Source: Diatrype stigma (lineage: Eukaryota; Ascomycota; Sordariomycetes; Xylariales; Diatrypaceae). Taken from it: a stretch of DNA of 64,000 nucleotides. The stretch is from contig JAKJXP020000006.1 in assembly GCA_022225965.2 (NCBI GenBank), forward strand, positions 186,001 through 250,000, written 5' to 3'. The position numbers and the translations under genes are program-made. Positions 11,061 to 22,895 of this stretch are shown one piece after another (within the stretch, counting starts at the first letter, position 1; every line of letters begins with the position of its first letter). A model generated the notes under the pieces. It had not been told where the DNA came from. It saw nothing but the letters and a program-made list of their open reading frames with translations, and did no database searches.

Positions 11061-14000
11061 TTCTGCAAGTGAATAGCTTCTTGCTGGGAATACTGCGTGA
11101 TGAAAGTATGCAAGAATGGTGTTGACAGCGTGACAGCTGGAGGTGATATTCTGATATTCCTTGCGAGAACATTTTCGATAGCATACATACATGTAGTCCA
11201 GTAGGCACGGAGTAGATCTTGCTCGCATACCCACGGGCAGGGGAGTGGGCGATCCTTAACCAGGTACATTACGTAGTACTTGTAGTAAGTATAGATTTTG
11301 CTACAGTGGGCCGGCAACTATAAAAGTATACGTAGAACACAGAACTTTGACGATGATATAGTCGGGTCAATGCTCATCCATATAATCACATAGACATCCA
11401 GAGTTTCAGGACTTCTTTCCCAGTCGTATATTGTGGAAATTTACACCCCTTGAGTAATAGGAGCACAAAAAACTCTTCTGTTTCATATACTTCGTACTCA
11501 TATTCTTTTCAGCTTCTCTAAGACAAGAGAACCCTCCGAGATACCGGTCTTACGTGTTTTAATTTTCCGAACCCCGAGTATTATCGGACGACGATAGCCC
11601 TATCATCGCGAGACTTCCTGTTAAAAGCCCCGGGACGGTCGAATGTGCCGTTACGATCTGTTGTGACAGGCTTGGTATTGAATATTCGGCTTCAATTTGG
11701 TTGCCTATTTAACCACGCGATCAAGGGCGCGTCAACAGCGACCTTCCTAAGAGACGCCATGATGTATCATATATATCGCTGATGGCTTCATGTCCTAAGC
11801 TGTGTAACCACTAGCGCGAGGGTTATGCTGTTGAATCGTCAAGGTCTGCTCACTTTCCTGGCTGTTGATTTGCTGATGCATCATCGTCTTGCATGAATCG
11901 TCCTTGTTTCCGCGCATCTGGCAGAAACCCGGCCGCCAGAGACGCGCATACGGGTTACCTACGGGTTACCTACATACCTACACAAATAACATACATACAT
12001 GATGCCTACATATGCGAGCAGACAGGTAGGCACGGTAGGGACCGGACAAGCAAGCCGATAATACATAGGTAGGTATTCACAATGGGTAAAGAGGCCTCAA
12101 GGAGACCTTCAAGAAGCGACCATCTGCAAGCTCTGCTCCTCCCGTGGCATACGTAGTTACCTAGTTGGGTATACTATATCTACTATAATGGGATCCGAGA
12201 ATAGCATAGCATCCACCCGCAGGCGAATTGGAAACTTCAACGTTCGTTCGTCGAATGGACCGGAATCTAGACTGGAAGCCAGGCGGCGTTACTTTTCCGC
12301 GTATACAGCGCAGGGCTATCCGAAGGTCCGGAGAGTGGGGTTGGAAATGCACAGGGGTCAGTGGGATCACAGGCAGGAAAGTCAAGGCTCCAAGTCGCGG
12401 AACCGCGGGCTGCTGCACGGTTGAAGCAGGGGGGGGTTATGCAGCAGGTCCTCGCCTGTCCAAGACAGCAGGACAGCTACCCAGCACTTCCAGCTTGCTC
12501 TGGATAAAAACTTGGAAGGGGAAATTAAGAATAGCAAGGAAAAGGGAACACTGTTCGTGTTATTCGCAACATACGGTGTCATGAATGCACACGTAAAGTG
12601 CAGGTACCGTATATCGTATGTGCTGAACAACAACATCAAAAATGGGCGGTCACTCAAGACCGAAATCGTGATGAGCCAGAGGTGTCAGCCCAATTCATGT
12701 TCCTGATTGCCTAATGCCAAAATGAGTTGCGATCCTGTCGGACTATCCCCGTGCCTGTCTACGGCCTACATATTTGATAAGCTTAATTCAATCTGCATGG
12801 AGTATGCCCAGGTAGTTCCGCATTGAAGCACCTGCTAAACAATGCTGACATCGGACGGCGGGAGCGTCTACTTTACCTACATAGTAGTTAAAATCTCCCA
12901 TCGCCAGCGGATTTCCGATTCATATGCAGATGTTTATTGATCATTCAAGGTTGTATGTATGCCTAATAGTAAAGTAGCGTGGTCTGATCTGCTCGCACCA
13001 ACCCCTTTTAAGCACCCAATGACGCAGTCGTATAGCTTTCATATCCCCGGTTTCTCTTCCACCAGAACTTCACACTGCTCTCATGAAAACTGAAATGTGA
13101 GAATTGGGGTTTAGAGACCCAAGCAAGCGTGAGGTGCAACATTTTCGACGCCTTACTGGTAAAAGGCCCTTCTGGCAAGTTGGTGTAGGTAGGTAAGCTT
13201 GGTAAGCCGCTATAACAAGACAAAAAGGGCCATACACATTCCGTCAACCAAGAGCTCGCGTTGCCTAACTACATGTGTACATATATGTATATAGGTAGGT
13301 ATGACCGTATGGACCATAAGGCTCTGGCCATCTAGCGCGACGCGCCTCGCGGGTTAAACAGCAATCCATCAGTCTATCCACGCGGCACCAATCAAGCGGG
13401 GGGCATGTTCACGTTGATGTCTCAACGAACATCTCTCTATTACGTACACGTAGGCCTAAGGAGAATAGAAGAACAGCCATCCTATCTCGAGCTATCACCC
13501 ATACTAGGTATGTACGTACGGACACTGGGCAGGCAAATAAGCAATAGCCTATACTATATAAGTAGTTCCTTGAGGCATGAGGATAGAACTTATCACCCAT
13601 GGTCAGCTACGTCCACTTACAGCTGAGTGAATATGGAAAACGCTGCACCGGATTTAACGCTGTTTAAACGATCTTCGATCCTCTAGCTGCGATTCTCGTT
13701 CATTTATTTATTAATCTATTTAGCAGGCGGCACGCAGAGACATTGCCCCCTGCCCCTGGACTCGGGACTCATACCATACTACATCAAGGCTAGATATGTT
13801 GATGTGTATTTCAGCACATACCGACCGTACGAAATATCCTTGTCCTGCTCGCTTTTCGACATCGACATGCTCAATACATACTTAACCTGCCTACATGCGT
13901 ATATGTGCGTAAGCCTGGAGGTAACAAGTAGGTAGCTTGGCAGCCTGGTAGCCTGCCATAGTAGAAGCTATTTTATCAAGATCTCCCCACTCACATCCCG

Positions 14001-17000
14001 CTTGACTCGAGCAATCAGGAAGAAGCGGGAAAGGCTGTGGCCAACAGAATATCGCTCACTACTAGTCTGTTAGGTAGCTATTATAGGCCGTCTTTTCGCC
14101 CTCAAGCCATCGCAAGATTTCGTTCGGCTCTTGCAGGAGCCGGGCCAGCGGGCCTTGTTGGTTGATCGGAAGTCCGGTTACAAAAGAGATAATGTGTGCA
14201 CAAAGCAGTTATCCCCTTCCAGCTCTGCCCCTACTTTCGTAATTTCCATCGAGGTGATTGATAATCCGATAATCCTCGGGGTGGATCAGATGCTCCGGGC
14301 CGATCATGCTCATCGTACGGCGCAAACCTGAGCAACCCCGGCCTAAAATCCACATCCTGGCTCAAGCCCAGAGGGAAGATCGTGGGGTCTATTTGACGGG
14401 TCTCTGGGCCTCTGGGTCCTCCTACTGACGTAAGCCTATATACCAGGCTCCGCCAGCGAAGCTCAGCTCTCTCTGCATGCCTGTAGCATGACGGGCTTCT
14501 TTTCGCTTCACTGCACAGCTGCCGGGATACCTGCTACAGCTCCAAGATCAAACTGGCGTCAAAATAGCAGTGGGCAGCGCTCAGTATCGCGACGGGGCAT
14601 TGCAGAACCGAAAGGGCGTACTACGTAGTAGACGGTCGGAATTTGGTAAGCGTTAACCACTTCTATCACTCCTAATTGACCCATGTACCTATGCAGTCAT
14701 CGACGGACGAGTTCCAAGAATTCGATCCTAGCGGCCCACGGAGAGAGTCCAAAAAGATCTTCATAAGCGCCGCGGGCTAGTATCCACACCCGATAGATCA
14801 GACGGGGGTGGCGTTGGGACGTTTTTGGCTTCCTGTTTGTTCCCTTTCGGGGTCCTTCCAAACTCCGAGCACATGGTAATTACCACACATCACAGAACAG
14901 CCGAGCAACTCATGTCTACCAAGCTCAGGTACTATACGCACTACACGATACCCCAGGCTTGCCCAGCATTCATCCCCGCAAGGGGCTCGATGCTATATCC
15001 TAGCTCGTTCCGCACTTCTGGAATATGATTGGAAGATCGCAAGCCAGTTCATCAGGTTCCTGACATTAGCTGCGTGAAGGCCTTACTTTGGTCCACGTTA
15101 CTGGAAAGCCACCATCACAGGCTTCTCGCCAACGCGGCGACCGAAGCAGCCGAGCAAGCGCGCACGTAATTACGGCGGTGAAGTTTTAGTTAGAACAGCA
15201 GCCCAGCGTGCCATCGCCGCCCGCACCAGGACATGACAGCGTAGCAATGCAATCCTTTGATGGGGGGTTGGCATCCGACCCTGCTTCGAGATCTTGAAAT
15301 TAGTTAGCTGCCTTGCCCAATCACCAACCAGTCAGTCCAGCCTTATACAAATATAATGTAATGGCTGAACGACTATATGGGGCCGATCTGGTATGTAGCT
15401 TTCAAGCCGGCACAGTGGATAAGGGGGGGTCTTAATAGCTGCAATAAGTAATCTTTACCGCTTCCAGAGTCGTCCGCTCGCATCAATCCCACAGTCATGC
15501 TGTATCTGGTTGGCACTACTGCAGTCTACGTTGATCTGCCATCATTGCGACGACATCTTTTCTGGGGTGGTTCCATATGTTCTCAGACACCCGCTCATAC
15601 TCGCTATACCGTGTCCCCCATCCCCCCATCCCCCCTTTTCACCCTATAACTGCCCCCTTCAAGTAGGAAATTTCCTGTAGGCACTCAATCGCACCAGCTG
15701 AAAGATACACAGGCGGATTGTCCATGCCTATTCGTCTATCTTAATGACTACGATGTATTGGCAGTGGCTATCCCAGGCAGAAAATATGGACAGCCGCATT
15801 GCAACGCGAGAATTTCGCGTTTCCTTGGATAAATGTGACCAGCACGACTACTACCTAATTACCTTTCTAGAGCATTATCAGATTGTATTATACAAATGCA
15901 TCATGAAAAAGAGTTATATGCCAATATACGTATCCTCTGTTGATCCGCCATGCCATTTGCGCGTCTCATTCCTTTGCCAGTCATGCCTGTAGAATTATGT
16001 GCACAGGTGTACTTATAACACGATGTAGCCGACTGCTTGACTAGGGGAGCGAACCGCAACGTGAAACTTCGTGTTCTAACCCAGACCTATTTCTCTCGAT
16101 TCTTCCCTGAGTCCCTTTTCCACGACTTGTGATGATTGGCGATAGGAAAAATAGGTAACTCTGAGTATACTATCAGCATGTGCATACCAGATCATGGTAT
16201 CACTTATAGTGACTGTGTTGGTTCAGATTCTTTTTAAATCAAACTCTCTATGACGCGGGCTGTCTTGTCGACTACAGATCTAAACTACTGAAGCCACTTT
16301 ACTGGCCTAGGCAAGTGAACCCTGTGCTCTATGGCCAGGAAGCTATGTGTTGGTGAAGGATAGAGGTATTGCCCCTGATCATACCATCAACCTGAAGATA
16401 GAACAGTATCCTAGGAGAGTACTAAACCATTACTAAGCCAGTCCTTGGGATAAAGACTATAAGATATCGGAATAGATCATATACAAAGGTGGTTTCATGC
16501 ACTAGAGAAACTCAGCAGTTACTGTGTACAACAGATCCGGAGGTAGTCCGTATACTAGGAGGAAAGGGGTAATGCAATGCCCGCCATGCCTTAGCCCCTT
16601 TTATATTCATACAGTGGATCCGACAGTAGTGAACGTGTAACCCGACTTCGACGGTTCCAGACGAATACCTAGTAAATTACGTGCTGGATTTCAACACAGT
16701 CTAAGACCATACTATGAAATGTAGATATGTTTGTACTGAGTGTGCATAGAACGCGCGAATGTGAGATACTGCAATGAGAAGTAGCTACAAACCTACTGTC
16801 AGGACTCAGGCCAACGCAAGTTCTCCATCTAACCATGACCTCGTGGCCATCTTGTAATATACATCACGAAGGTGCTCCATTGCTTGGACTGTGTTACTTG
16901 ACAGTCTGGATACTAGATGGTAGATGTGTAACGATCTTGAGTATATCCTTGTGTCGAAGGATATGAGAGTATCAACTCGAGAGGACGACTTTCCCCCCAA

Positions 17001-17047
17001 CATCACCGTTACTTCTATTCGCCATTAAGTCATCCGATGCTCGGGAG

Positions 17048-17768
17048 CTAAGCAAAGGGGTCAACCGTGGAATCCTTCTGTCTCGTATACTCGGACCTGT
17101 CCGCAAGCTCCTGGGCAAGGTCTTCCCCGTACCGATCCGATACGAATCCATAGGTCATGTCTATCCCAGCGCTGAGCCCAGACGCAGTCCAGATGTTCGC
17201 ATCCGTCACCCACCGTGCCTCCCGGACCCATTGTACGTTCGGACCTTGAGCCGCAGCCTAGACCAGAGAATTAGCCGCCTGACTAAGTTGCCAATGTGAG
17301 AACTTGTCGCGGCCTTGATAGCCGACGCACCCACGAGAATGCCCTCTTGTTCGACGTGGCGCGCTTTCCATCAAGGACCCCGGACATCGCCACTACCGCG
17401 CTGCCGGTGCAGACGGTGAGGAGGTATCGCAGCTTTGGGAAAGTGGACTTGACGAAGTCTACCACCGGCTGTACCAAGTCACGCTGTCTGGTGCCGGGAC
17501 CCCCGGGGACCAGGAGGACCTCGATGTCCTCAGGGGCCTGCTCGAAGGTGTGCGTAGGGACGACGCTCTGGGAAATTTCGAATCCCTTCGCAAGAGGGTT
17601 GGTTGGAACGGGGTCTAAGGTGCTCGCCAGGATGTAGAGTTCGAGCTCCGGAATATACTTCGCCAGCAAATTCAAGATATCTAGGGGCCCGAACACGTCG
17701 AGCGCCTGGAATCCAGGAAAAAGAACGACCCCGAACTTCTTGGGCTGAGCACTACTTGAGGGCCCCAT
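17048..17768 (-). CDS. DJ-1/PfpI family protein (isocyanide hydratase-like), two exons
   Basis: This is a class I glutamine amidotransferase-like (DJ-1/PfpI) protein. Members include isocyanide hydratases, chaperone/glyoxalase-type proteins and many uncharacterised fungal proteins. Exon 1 is 17768-17331 and exon 2 is 17257-17048, with a GTGCGT donor, a TCTAG acceptor and a 73-nt intron. The product is 215 residues, normal for the family. KFGVVLFPGFQALDVFGPLD near the N-terminus is the first strand and carries Asp24 at the position of the isocyanide hydratase aspartate. LLTVCTGSAVVA places the nucleophile-elbow cysteine at residue 120, followed by Thr. RWVTDANIWTASGLSAGIDM in exon 2 is the conserved C-terminal block. 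There is no signal peptide, so it is probably cytosolic. It stands alone between intergenic stretches. The substrate cannot be read from sequence. Confidence 0.88.
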
Positions 17769-19014
17769 TGCGATCTAACATAAATAGATGGGTAGGGGGT
17801 TTGAGGCATCAAAACTTGACTGGCAGATACACGGCGACTTGCCCAGAATAGTGTTGTTCTTGGTCCGTTTCCCCCAAGCTAAGGGATGCTGTCACCAGAG
17901 CACCGCCGAGACCGGATAGACCCACTTAATATACTGACTTGACTGTATTACAAGTTTGTATAAGTCCAGGGTTAAAGGGGGTCCCAAGCATTGTACAGTA
18001 ATGATTGTCCTTAATTAGAATCACGACATCTAACAGAATCACCGGTGAGCTACTCGGACAGATTGTGAGTATCTGTAGTTTCAACATACCTATGTTATCA
18101 CTTCCACCTAGCTCGACAATTAAGTATATGTTCATCGGGTATTCGAGGAGTAGGTATGTTATTCATTATCGAGGCAGGTTAATATGGTAAATATCTAGCC
18201 ATTAAAGCTGGAGATTCACTGAAGCCATACATTTGGGCCTGTCTATATAAGTGGTCGGATTGCGATAGCTGTAGCTTAGCTACCTAGTAGTAAAGGGGCT
18301 TGATGGAGTGCCATGCCATATATAGACATCCGGTTTTCGTATCGTCGATTGGCGACTTTTGGCAATCAGAATATAATGACTGGTGTGCTTTTGTGTACTC
18401 CCGTCGAGATGTGGTCGTCATGAAGTTTGTCTGACAGACGGGTATAATGAAAACAAGTGCTTGGGATTGTGGTGTCTCCTAATTACAAAATATAGTTTGT
18501 CTGTCAACGGATGGTGGAAGTTTCTTCTCATGCCAAGTATTTGAGGATCAGCTATTAAAAAACGAACTGACGCCATCTAACGATTCACTAGGCAATCCTA
18601 CCTTCATTGTAGGAATATGTGGATGATTTGGTAGATCGAAATGGAGCTGGCGCCATCACCAGCAACCTGGCAGCGAGATTGATATTATGGTATCACAAGG
18701 CCCCCGTAGAACTTGCACTATCAACCCTGTTCTTGATCTGCGCCCATACCAGTTCAGCCGCAATATGCATTTCTTTATTTAGCATTGGGGCTCATTCTAG
18801 GTGTTGCAGTAATTGACTCTGGCAACAAGTGGTTGAAGCATGAGTAACTACCCAAACAGGTAGGTTGTAGGGCGGAATATGGAATGCGCTTGATGCTATG
18901 CTGTAAGATTCTTGATGATTGTGACTGGTATATAAGTCGATAGGTTTCGCACTCATAGTAGCTTGCCAGTACATCCCCAAAACTAAACCTGTAGCCATTA
19001 CATTCTATCTCAAG
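17769..19014. other. Intergenic between divergent DJ-1 and secreted-protein genes
   Basis: The two flanking genes are transcribed away from each other, so this 1.2-kb stretch must hold both promoters. It is AT-rich. A TATA-like element for the right-hand gene is listed separately. I see no coding sequence. Confidence 0.5.
18929..18936 (+). promoter_or_regulatory. TATA-like box of the 503-aa secreted protein gene
   Basis: TATATAAG lies 79 bp upstream of the ATG at 19015, a plausible TATA position for a fungal gene with a short leader. Its role is inferred from sequence and spacing only. Confidence 0.45.
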
Positions 19015-20619
19015 ATGGCGCCGCTGATCCTCGGAGTTCTGTTCATGTCAGTTACTGCTGTATCAGCCCTACCCGCTGGTAGTAGTTCCTCACAGGCCAT
19101 ACGCGTACCGCATCGTCGTTGCGGCCCAGTCTCCGAATTCTTCGGCCAGACGGCCGACGACTGGCAGAACTACGGCACTGACAAGTGGCTCGAAGATTGG
19201 ACCAGCAGCCACACTGCCGACATGTCCAGCAACAGCAATGGATTCGCCGGCGCGTTCGGTCAATGGGCCATAGGGAACCCCGACTGGTCGTGCCGCGACG
19301 ACGGCTCGGCCAGCTCGTGTGACCTCGACCTATGCGACAACAACGTCCTCAATAACCGAGGCGGCGACATCCGCAACGCCTACTACGTGCTCGAAGCCGT
19401 GAACAGGCTGCACTCCTACTTCACGGGCATATCCCAGGCATTCGAGACTAGCGCCATCGCCGCATCGCTGAGCAAGGAGTCGTGGTCGCTGACGTTCTAC
19501 GAGTCGAAGGACAATACTGGCGCTGTCAATACGCTGAAACGGGTCTTGACACTTTCCACGACCATCATTGGCATCGGCGCCGCCTTTGCCGGACTGGGTC
19601 CGGCGGCCCCGGCTGCTTTCGCGGGCGCCATGGCGGCCGCTGCCAGTGGCGCCTCGGCCGCTGCGCAGATCCAACTCAATGCGGCGTAAGTATAACCTTC
19701 AACAACGAGACTCTTGGAAACAACAGAAGGGAGAATATGAAGAATCGCTAACTGAGATCCCCATATTCGTTGATATAGGCAGGATGACACGTTCGAAAAA
19801 GACGCCGACCTAGGCAGCATCCTGGCCAAGATAGTCGTGGGCTCGATGAAGAGCTTCACGTCGGCCAATAACCAGCTCGTGGCGGGGCAGCACTACGAGA
19901 ACTCGGGGGACATCAAGACCTACCTATCCCAGGGCGCCTTCGTCGGCTTCGGCGGCGTCGACAAGAACAGCGTCATCGACCAGATGAACGCCTTCCTGCT
20001 CGGCAGCGCCGTCAACCAGCTCTGGACCCAGCAGAAGGTCTTCATCCTGGGCGGCGGCCAGTGCGGCGACGGCCAGGGCATCGGCTCGGGGCCCCAGGAC
20101 TACGGCGTCTGCCGCGACGGCAGGGCCTGGTACCTGTACTACTGGCACGAGGGCAACGGCGACTTCCTGTCGGAGAAGCAGTGGGGGTACGTCACCATGC
20201 CGCCGGGCGCCGACCAGCTCGGCCAGGGCGACTTCGCGGGCGTCTCGGTGGCCGACGTCATCAACTCGTCGCTCGACTCGTACAACGTCGCCGAGTACGC
20301 TTATGATGCCGACAAGGCGGCCGAGCGCGTGCAGGACGCCCTGGGCAACGGCTGGCGGAACCCGGGCGCGCAGGGCCCGTCGTGGGAAGGCACTTTCACC
20401 ATCCCGGTGTGCGACGTCGGCGATGCCGTATATCAGGACTGGTATGCGAAGGAGTATATCTTGGAGGAGTACGATGGGAATGCACGGCCCGTTTGGTGCG
20501 GTCCGATCTGCAGCAACGATTGGGATAAGACGAAGCGGTTCATCGAGGCAGCGAATATGGGCAACTTCAAGAGCCCCAAGCATATCTGCACCGAACACGA
20601 TATCGATATCTATTACTAG
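19015..20619 (+). CDS. Secreted protein of unknown function with internal Ala/Gly hydrophobic segment (two exons)
   Basis: I do not recognise a named family with confidence; it resembles large Cys-containing secreted proteins of unknown function in filamentous fungi. Exon 1 is 19015-19685 and exon 2 is 19779-20619 (93-nt intron, GTAAGT donor, ATATAG acceptor, phase 2), giving 503 residues. The first about 18 residues form a signal peptide ending VSA before LPAGSS. Residues about 35-135 are Trp-, Asp- and Cys-containing (WSCRDDGSASSCDLDLCDNN). Residues about 182-223 are a long Ala/Gly-rich hydrophobic stretch with no charge (GIGAAFAGLGPAAPAAFAGA). The C-terminal half holds more Cys (QCGDGQG, VCRDGRAWYLYYW, CGPICSNDW), so disulphides are likely. 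Exon 2 is distinctly GC-rich. Possible roles such as membrane insertion, an effector or a companion of another secreted factor are inference only. Confidence 0.8.
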
Positions 20620-21288
20620 ATCGATATCGCAATAGGTTTTCTTGCGATGGAGATTGGTGTTTACATTGTCATTCATGTGCTTTTATATCCTTGGGTTAAT
20701 ATACCGTAATACCTGGTCTTGAGTTGTTTCTGTATATTAGAGCTGAACCATTTATTTGTAAATTACCCCGGATTCACCTTGAATCAACCCAATCATATAA
20801 CTCTTAATAGTCATGAGATCTTGAGTTCTAGCTGAATAGACGGAATCTACCACTTGCTAACAACTCATAATCAGTCAAAAGTCAGGGGGTGTAACGCAGG
20901 ACTGGGTATACATATCCTCAAGACGTTTTGAAGCGCTTAAATTAATCTACCGCATAAAGAAGTCCTAGTGATATCAAGATACATAAACGATTGTAGTCGA
21001 ACATAAATTGCTCCATTGCCCCCCTACGAGGACCCCTATTAGTCGCAACGGGACTGTTTGGCCGACATCACACAAGTCTAATACCCTTGGCTGATCATTC
21101 CATACTCCCATCCAACGAACGCCTTAAACACAAGCTCCTTAAGTTGAACCCCTGATACACGATATCGGTAAGCCCACGCCATGAAAGGAAGGATAAGTAC
21201 GCTTTGACTGGTGAGTCGGCATACCTAATAACCAAGTATCACTGTCATGAGGTTGTTTGGCGTGACAGCATCCTGGCCATACTGGCAC
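20620..21288. other. Intergenic
   Basis: This is the 3' flank of the 503-aa secreted protein gene and the 3' flank of the possible small peptide gene; the two would be convergent. It is AT-rich and I see no coding sequence. Confidence 0.5.
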
Positions 21289-21468
21289 CTACGCATGCAG
21301 CGCCCCCGGCAGCCGAAGGTATCTAGCAAAAGAAGGGGATCTGGCATAGTGTGTGCCATTGACCGTGCCATTAGCCGCAGCGGAGTGGTTGGCATATAGA
21401 GCGCCAGTAGGTACGGCGGTGGTAGCAGCGGATGCAAAGGCCGCGAAGATGATGAAGCTCCAGTACAT
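21289..21468 (-). CDS. Possible small secreted peptide, 59 residues
   Basis: An uninterrupted 59-codon frame starts MYWSFIIFAAFASAATT, a good signal peptide (hydrophobic core, small residues at a likely ASA cleavage site). The predicted mature part is about 45 residues, without cysteine. It contains three N-glycosylation sequons packed into about twelve residues (NHS, NGT, NGT). The frame ends RYLRLPGALHA followed by TAG. A TATAAA element lies about 133 bp upstream on the same strand. I recognise no family. The coding potential is unproven: the frame is short, and a GTAGGT near the stop could be a splice donor to another exon. It sits between the 503-aa secreted protein gene and a dead dehydrogenase. 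A pheromone precursor is less likely because there are no internal repeats and no CaaX end. Confidence 0.4.
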   Translation of the reverse strand: MYWSFIIFAAFASAATTAVPTGALYANHSAAANGTVNGTHYARSPSFARYLRLPGALHA

Positions 21469-21600
21469 GTTGACAGTAGTAAGCTGTATTGCTAGCGAAT
21501 TATGACTTGATAACTGGCGATGCGGGAGACGTATTGTTATATTTTGATAGTATTAGTTGCCACAATGATTTATTCTTTCCTCTGCGGCCGATGTCAAGCA

Positions 21601-21606
21601 TTTATA
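21601..21606 (-). promoter_or_regulatory. TATA-like box upstream of the small peptide frame
   Basis: TATAAA on the minus strand lies about 133 bp from the ATG at 21468. It supports, but does not prove, transcription of the small frame. Confidence 0.3.
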
Positions 21607-21949
21607 CCTTTGACTGACTGTGCCAATTGCATGCGATTATTAAGGCAACCCGGCAAGGGCTGCCGTTATCAAAAACATTGTCTAGAATGAGGAATGAATT
21701 GACAAAAACTCCAGATAGGCGACTAGCGAGTGTTTCAGACAACAAGAAAAACCAAAAAAATGCATGTCCAATCACAGTACTGATTTTGGTTCTTTCGAAC
21801 CAAGCTGGCCTTTTATAACCTCCTGGTCATACAATCGCAAATATGTCAATGGAGGACCAACCCCTTCGCTTTCCGTACCTCGCGCGCTGATCCTGCCGTC
21901 AGTAATCCTCGACGGAAATACTGTTTCACAGATAACAGCATTAGCAACC

Positions 21950-22615
21950 TTGTCTCACCCCGCGGAGCGACGGACGTCCTTCCGGCGCGAGGGCGTTGAC
22001 CCTGACACCGTGTGGCGCCAGGGTTGTGCTTGCATGTTTCGTCAGATGAGTAGTCGCAGCCTTGCTGCTAGAATATTCAGGCACAGAGTCCCTGCGACGG
22101 CTCAAGCTAGCCACGCTTGACGCCACGACTACCTGGCTTTGGGTCGAAGGGAGCTTGATCCCCTGTTTCCCCGGTGCACCAAAGCCTCCCGTTGAGTGCC
22201 TTCTCGTTGCCGACGCCCAAAAATTTTACGAACGCCAAAAGGGTGAAGTAAGTTACCGTAACCTTAGACTTTTGAATAATGACACCGTGAAGCTCTCCAT
22301 AGACGCCTCCTCGAGGAATCGCTTTCGAACGTTTTGGATGCTGTCATTGGCTGCGAAGCTTCGGTGGGAGCCGTAGGCACCGGAATTCGCGATCAAGACG
22401 TTGGTGAATACCGCTGCTCTGGTAATGGTATCCACCGTGGATTAGAGTTATATCTTCGATAAGATATCGCATTCCACAGGGGCAAGACTCAAGTGCTCCG
22501 ATGCGGCGGTCTCGAGAGTAGCTTTTCGGTCGCCAAGAATGTATCTATGCCTCCTTTGCGCCGGCACCAGCGAGTGCCCTCGCCATAGGGAACCCAAGGC
22601 CTGATGACAGTTTAA
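21950..22615 (-). pseudogene. Decayed short-chain dehydrogenase/reductase
   Basis: Read on the minus strand, pieces of a classical SDR follow each other in the correct order but in different frames. First comes a glycine-rich nucleotide-binding part (SSGLGFPMARALAGAGAK), then YILGDRKATLETAASE and APVECDILSK. Next come VDTITRAAVFTNVLIANSGA, FTLLAFVKFL and SQVVVASSVASLS. The last pieces are the catalytic-type YSSSKAATTHLTK and APHGVRVNALAP. At least three interruptions break it: a TAG after the cofactor-binding glycines, a TAA after DILSK and a stop near SLRLR, plus frame changes. No single frame exceeds about 60 codons and no intron set repairs it. The fold's C-terminal end is not recognisable. 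It is therefore a broken relic of a fungal SDR gene. No function is expected. Confidence 0.8.
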
Positions 22616-22823
22616 TGGAAATGATGTACCACGATGATCTGTAAATAAGGACTCCTATCAGCAGCGGCTAACATACCTAAGGGGTGGCTCAGCCCCTGGG
22701 CCGTATAAGTGGCACGAAGTAGTAAACGAGCGGACCTTACGGCCTCCCTAGCGGTTACGCGAACTAGTAGATAGTAGAGTATTCAGGCACAGGAAAAATG
22801 TTTCATGGACTCTGGATAGACGA

Positions 22824-22895
22824 CGATGATAGCAGCCCTTATTGGCTGTTGCCGTGATGGACGATGGCAATAGCAGTCCCTATGACTGTTGCCAT
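22824..22895. repeat. Imperfect tandem duplication of a ~33-bp unit
   Basis: Two adjacent copies (22824-22855 and 22862-22895) share CGATG, then A(T/G)AGCAG, then TTGCC in the same order with scattered substitutions and a two-base length difference. The units are too diverged to be a recent expansion. Confidence 0.6.

Larger units (their letters stand above)
7526..17047. other. 9.5-kb gene desert rich in microsatellites
   Basis: No gene is supportable across about 9.5 kb. Open frames stay below about 120 codons and show no domains or matched splicing. The first few hundred bases are the 5' flank of the PanE-like gene, with a CT-rich tract near 8050-8100. Further right the sequence is full of short CATA, TAGG and CCTA runs, including two obvious CATA microsatellites listed separately and a CCTAGG palindrome near 11048-11060. 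Much of 15-17 kb is AT-richer and looks like decayed sequence, but I cannot identify a transposon, terminal repeats or a reverse transcriptase or transposase fragment by eye. Confidence 0.5.

Noticed and set aside
19924..20676. Minus-strand 250-codon frame opposite exon 2 of the secreted protein
   Set aside because: It is an antisense shadow caused by the GC-rich third positions of the real exon; its translation is Val/Ala/Asp-rich without domains.
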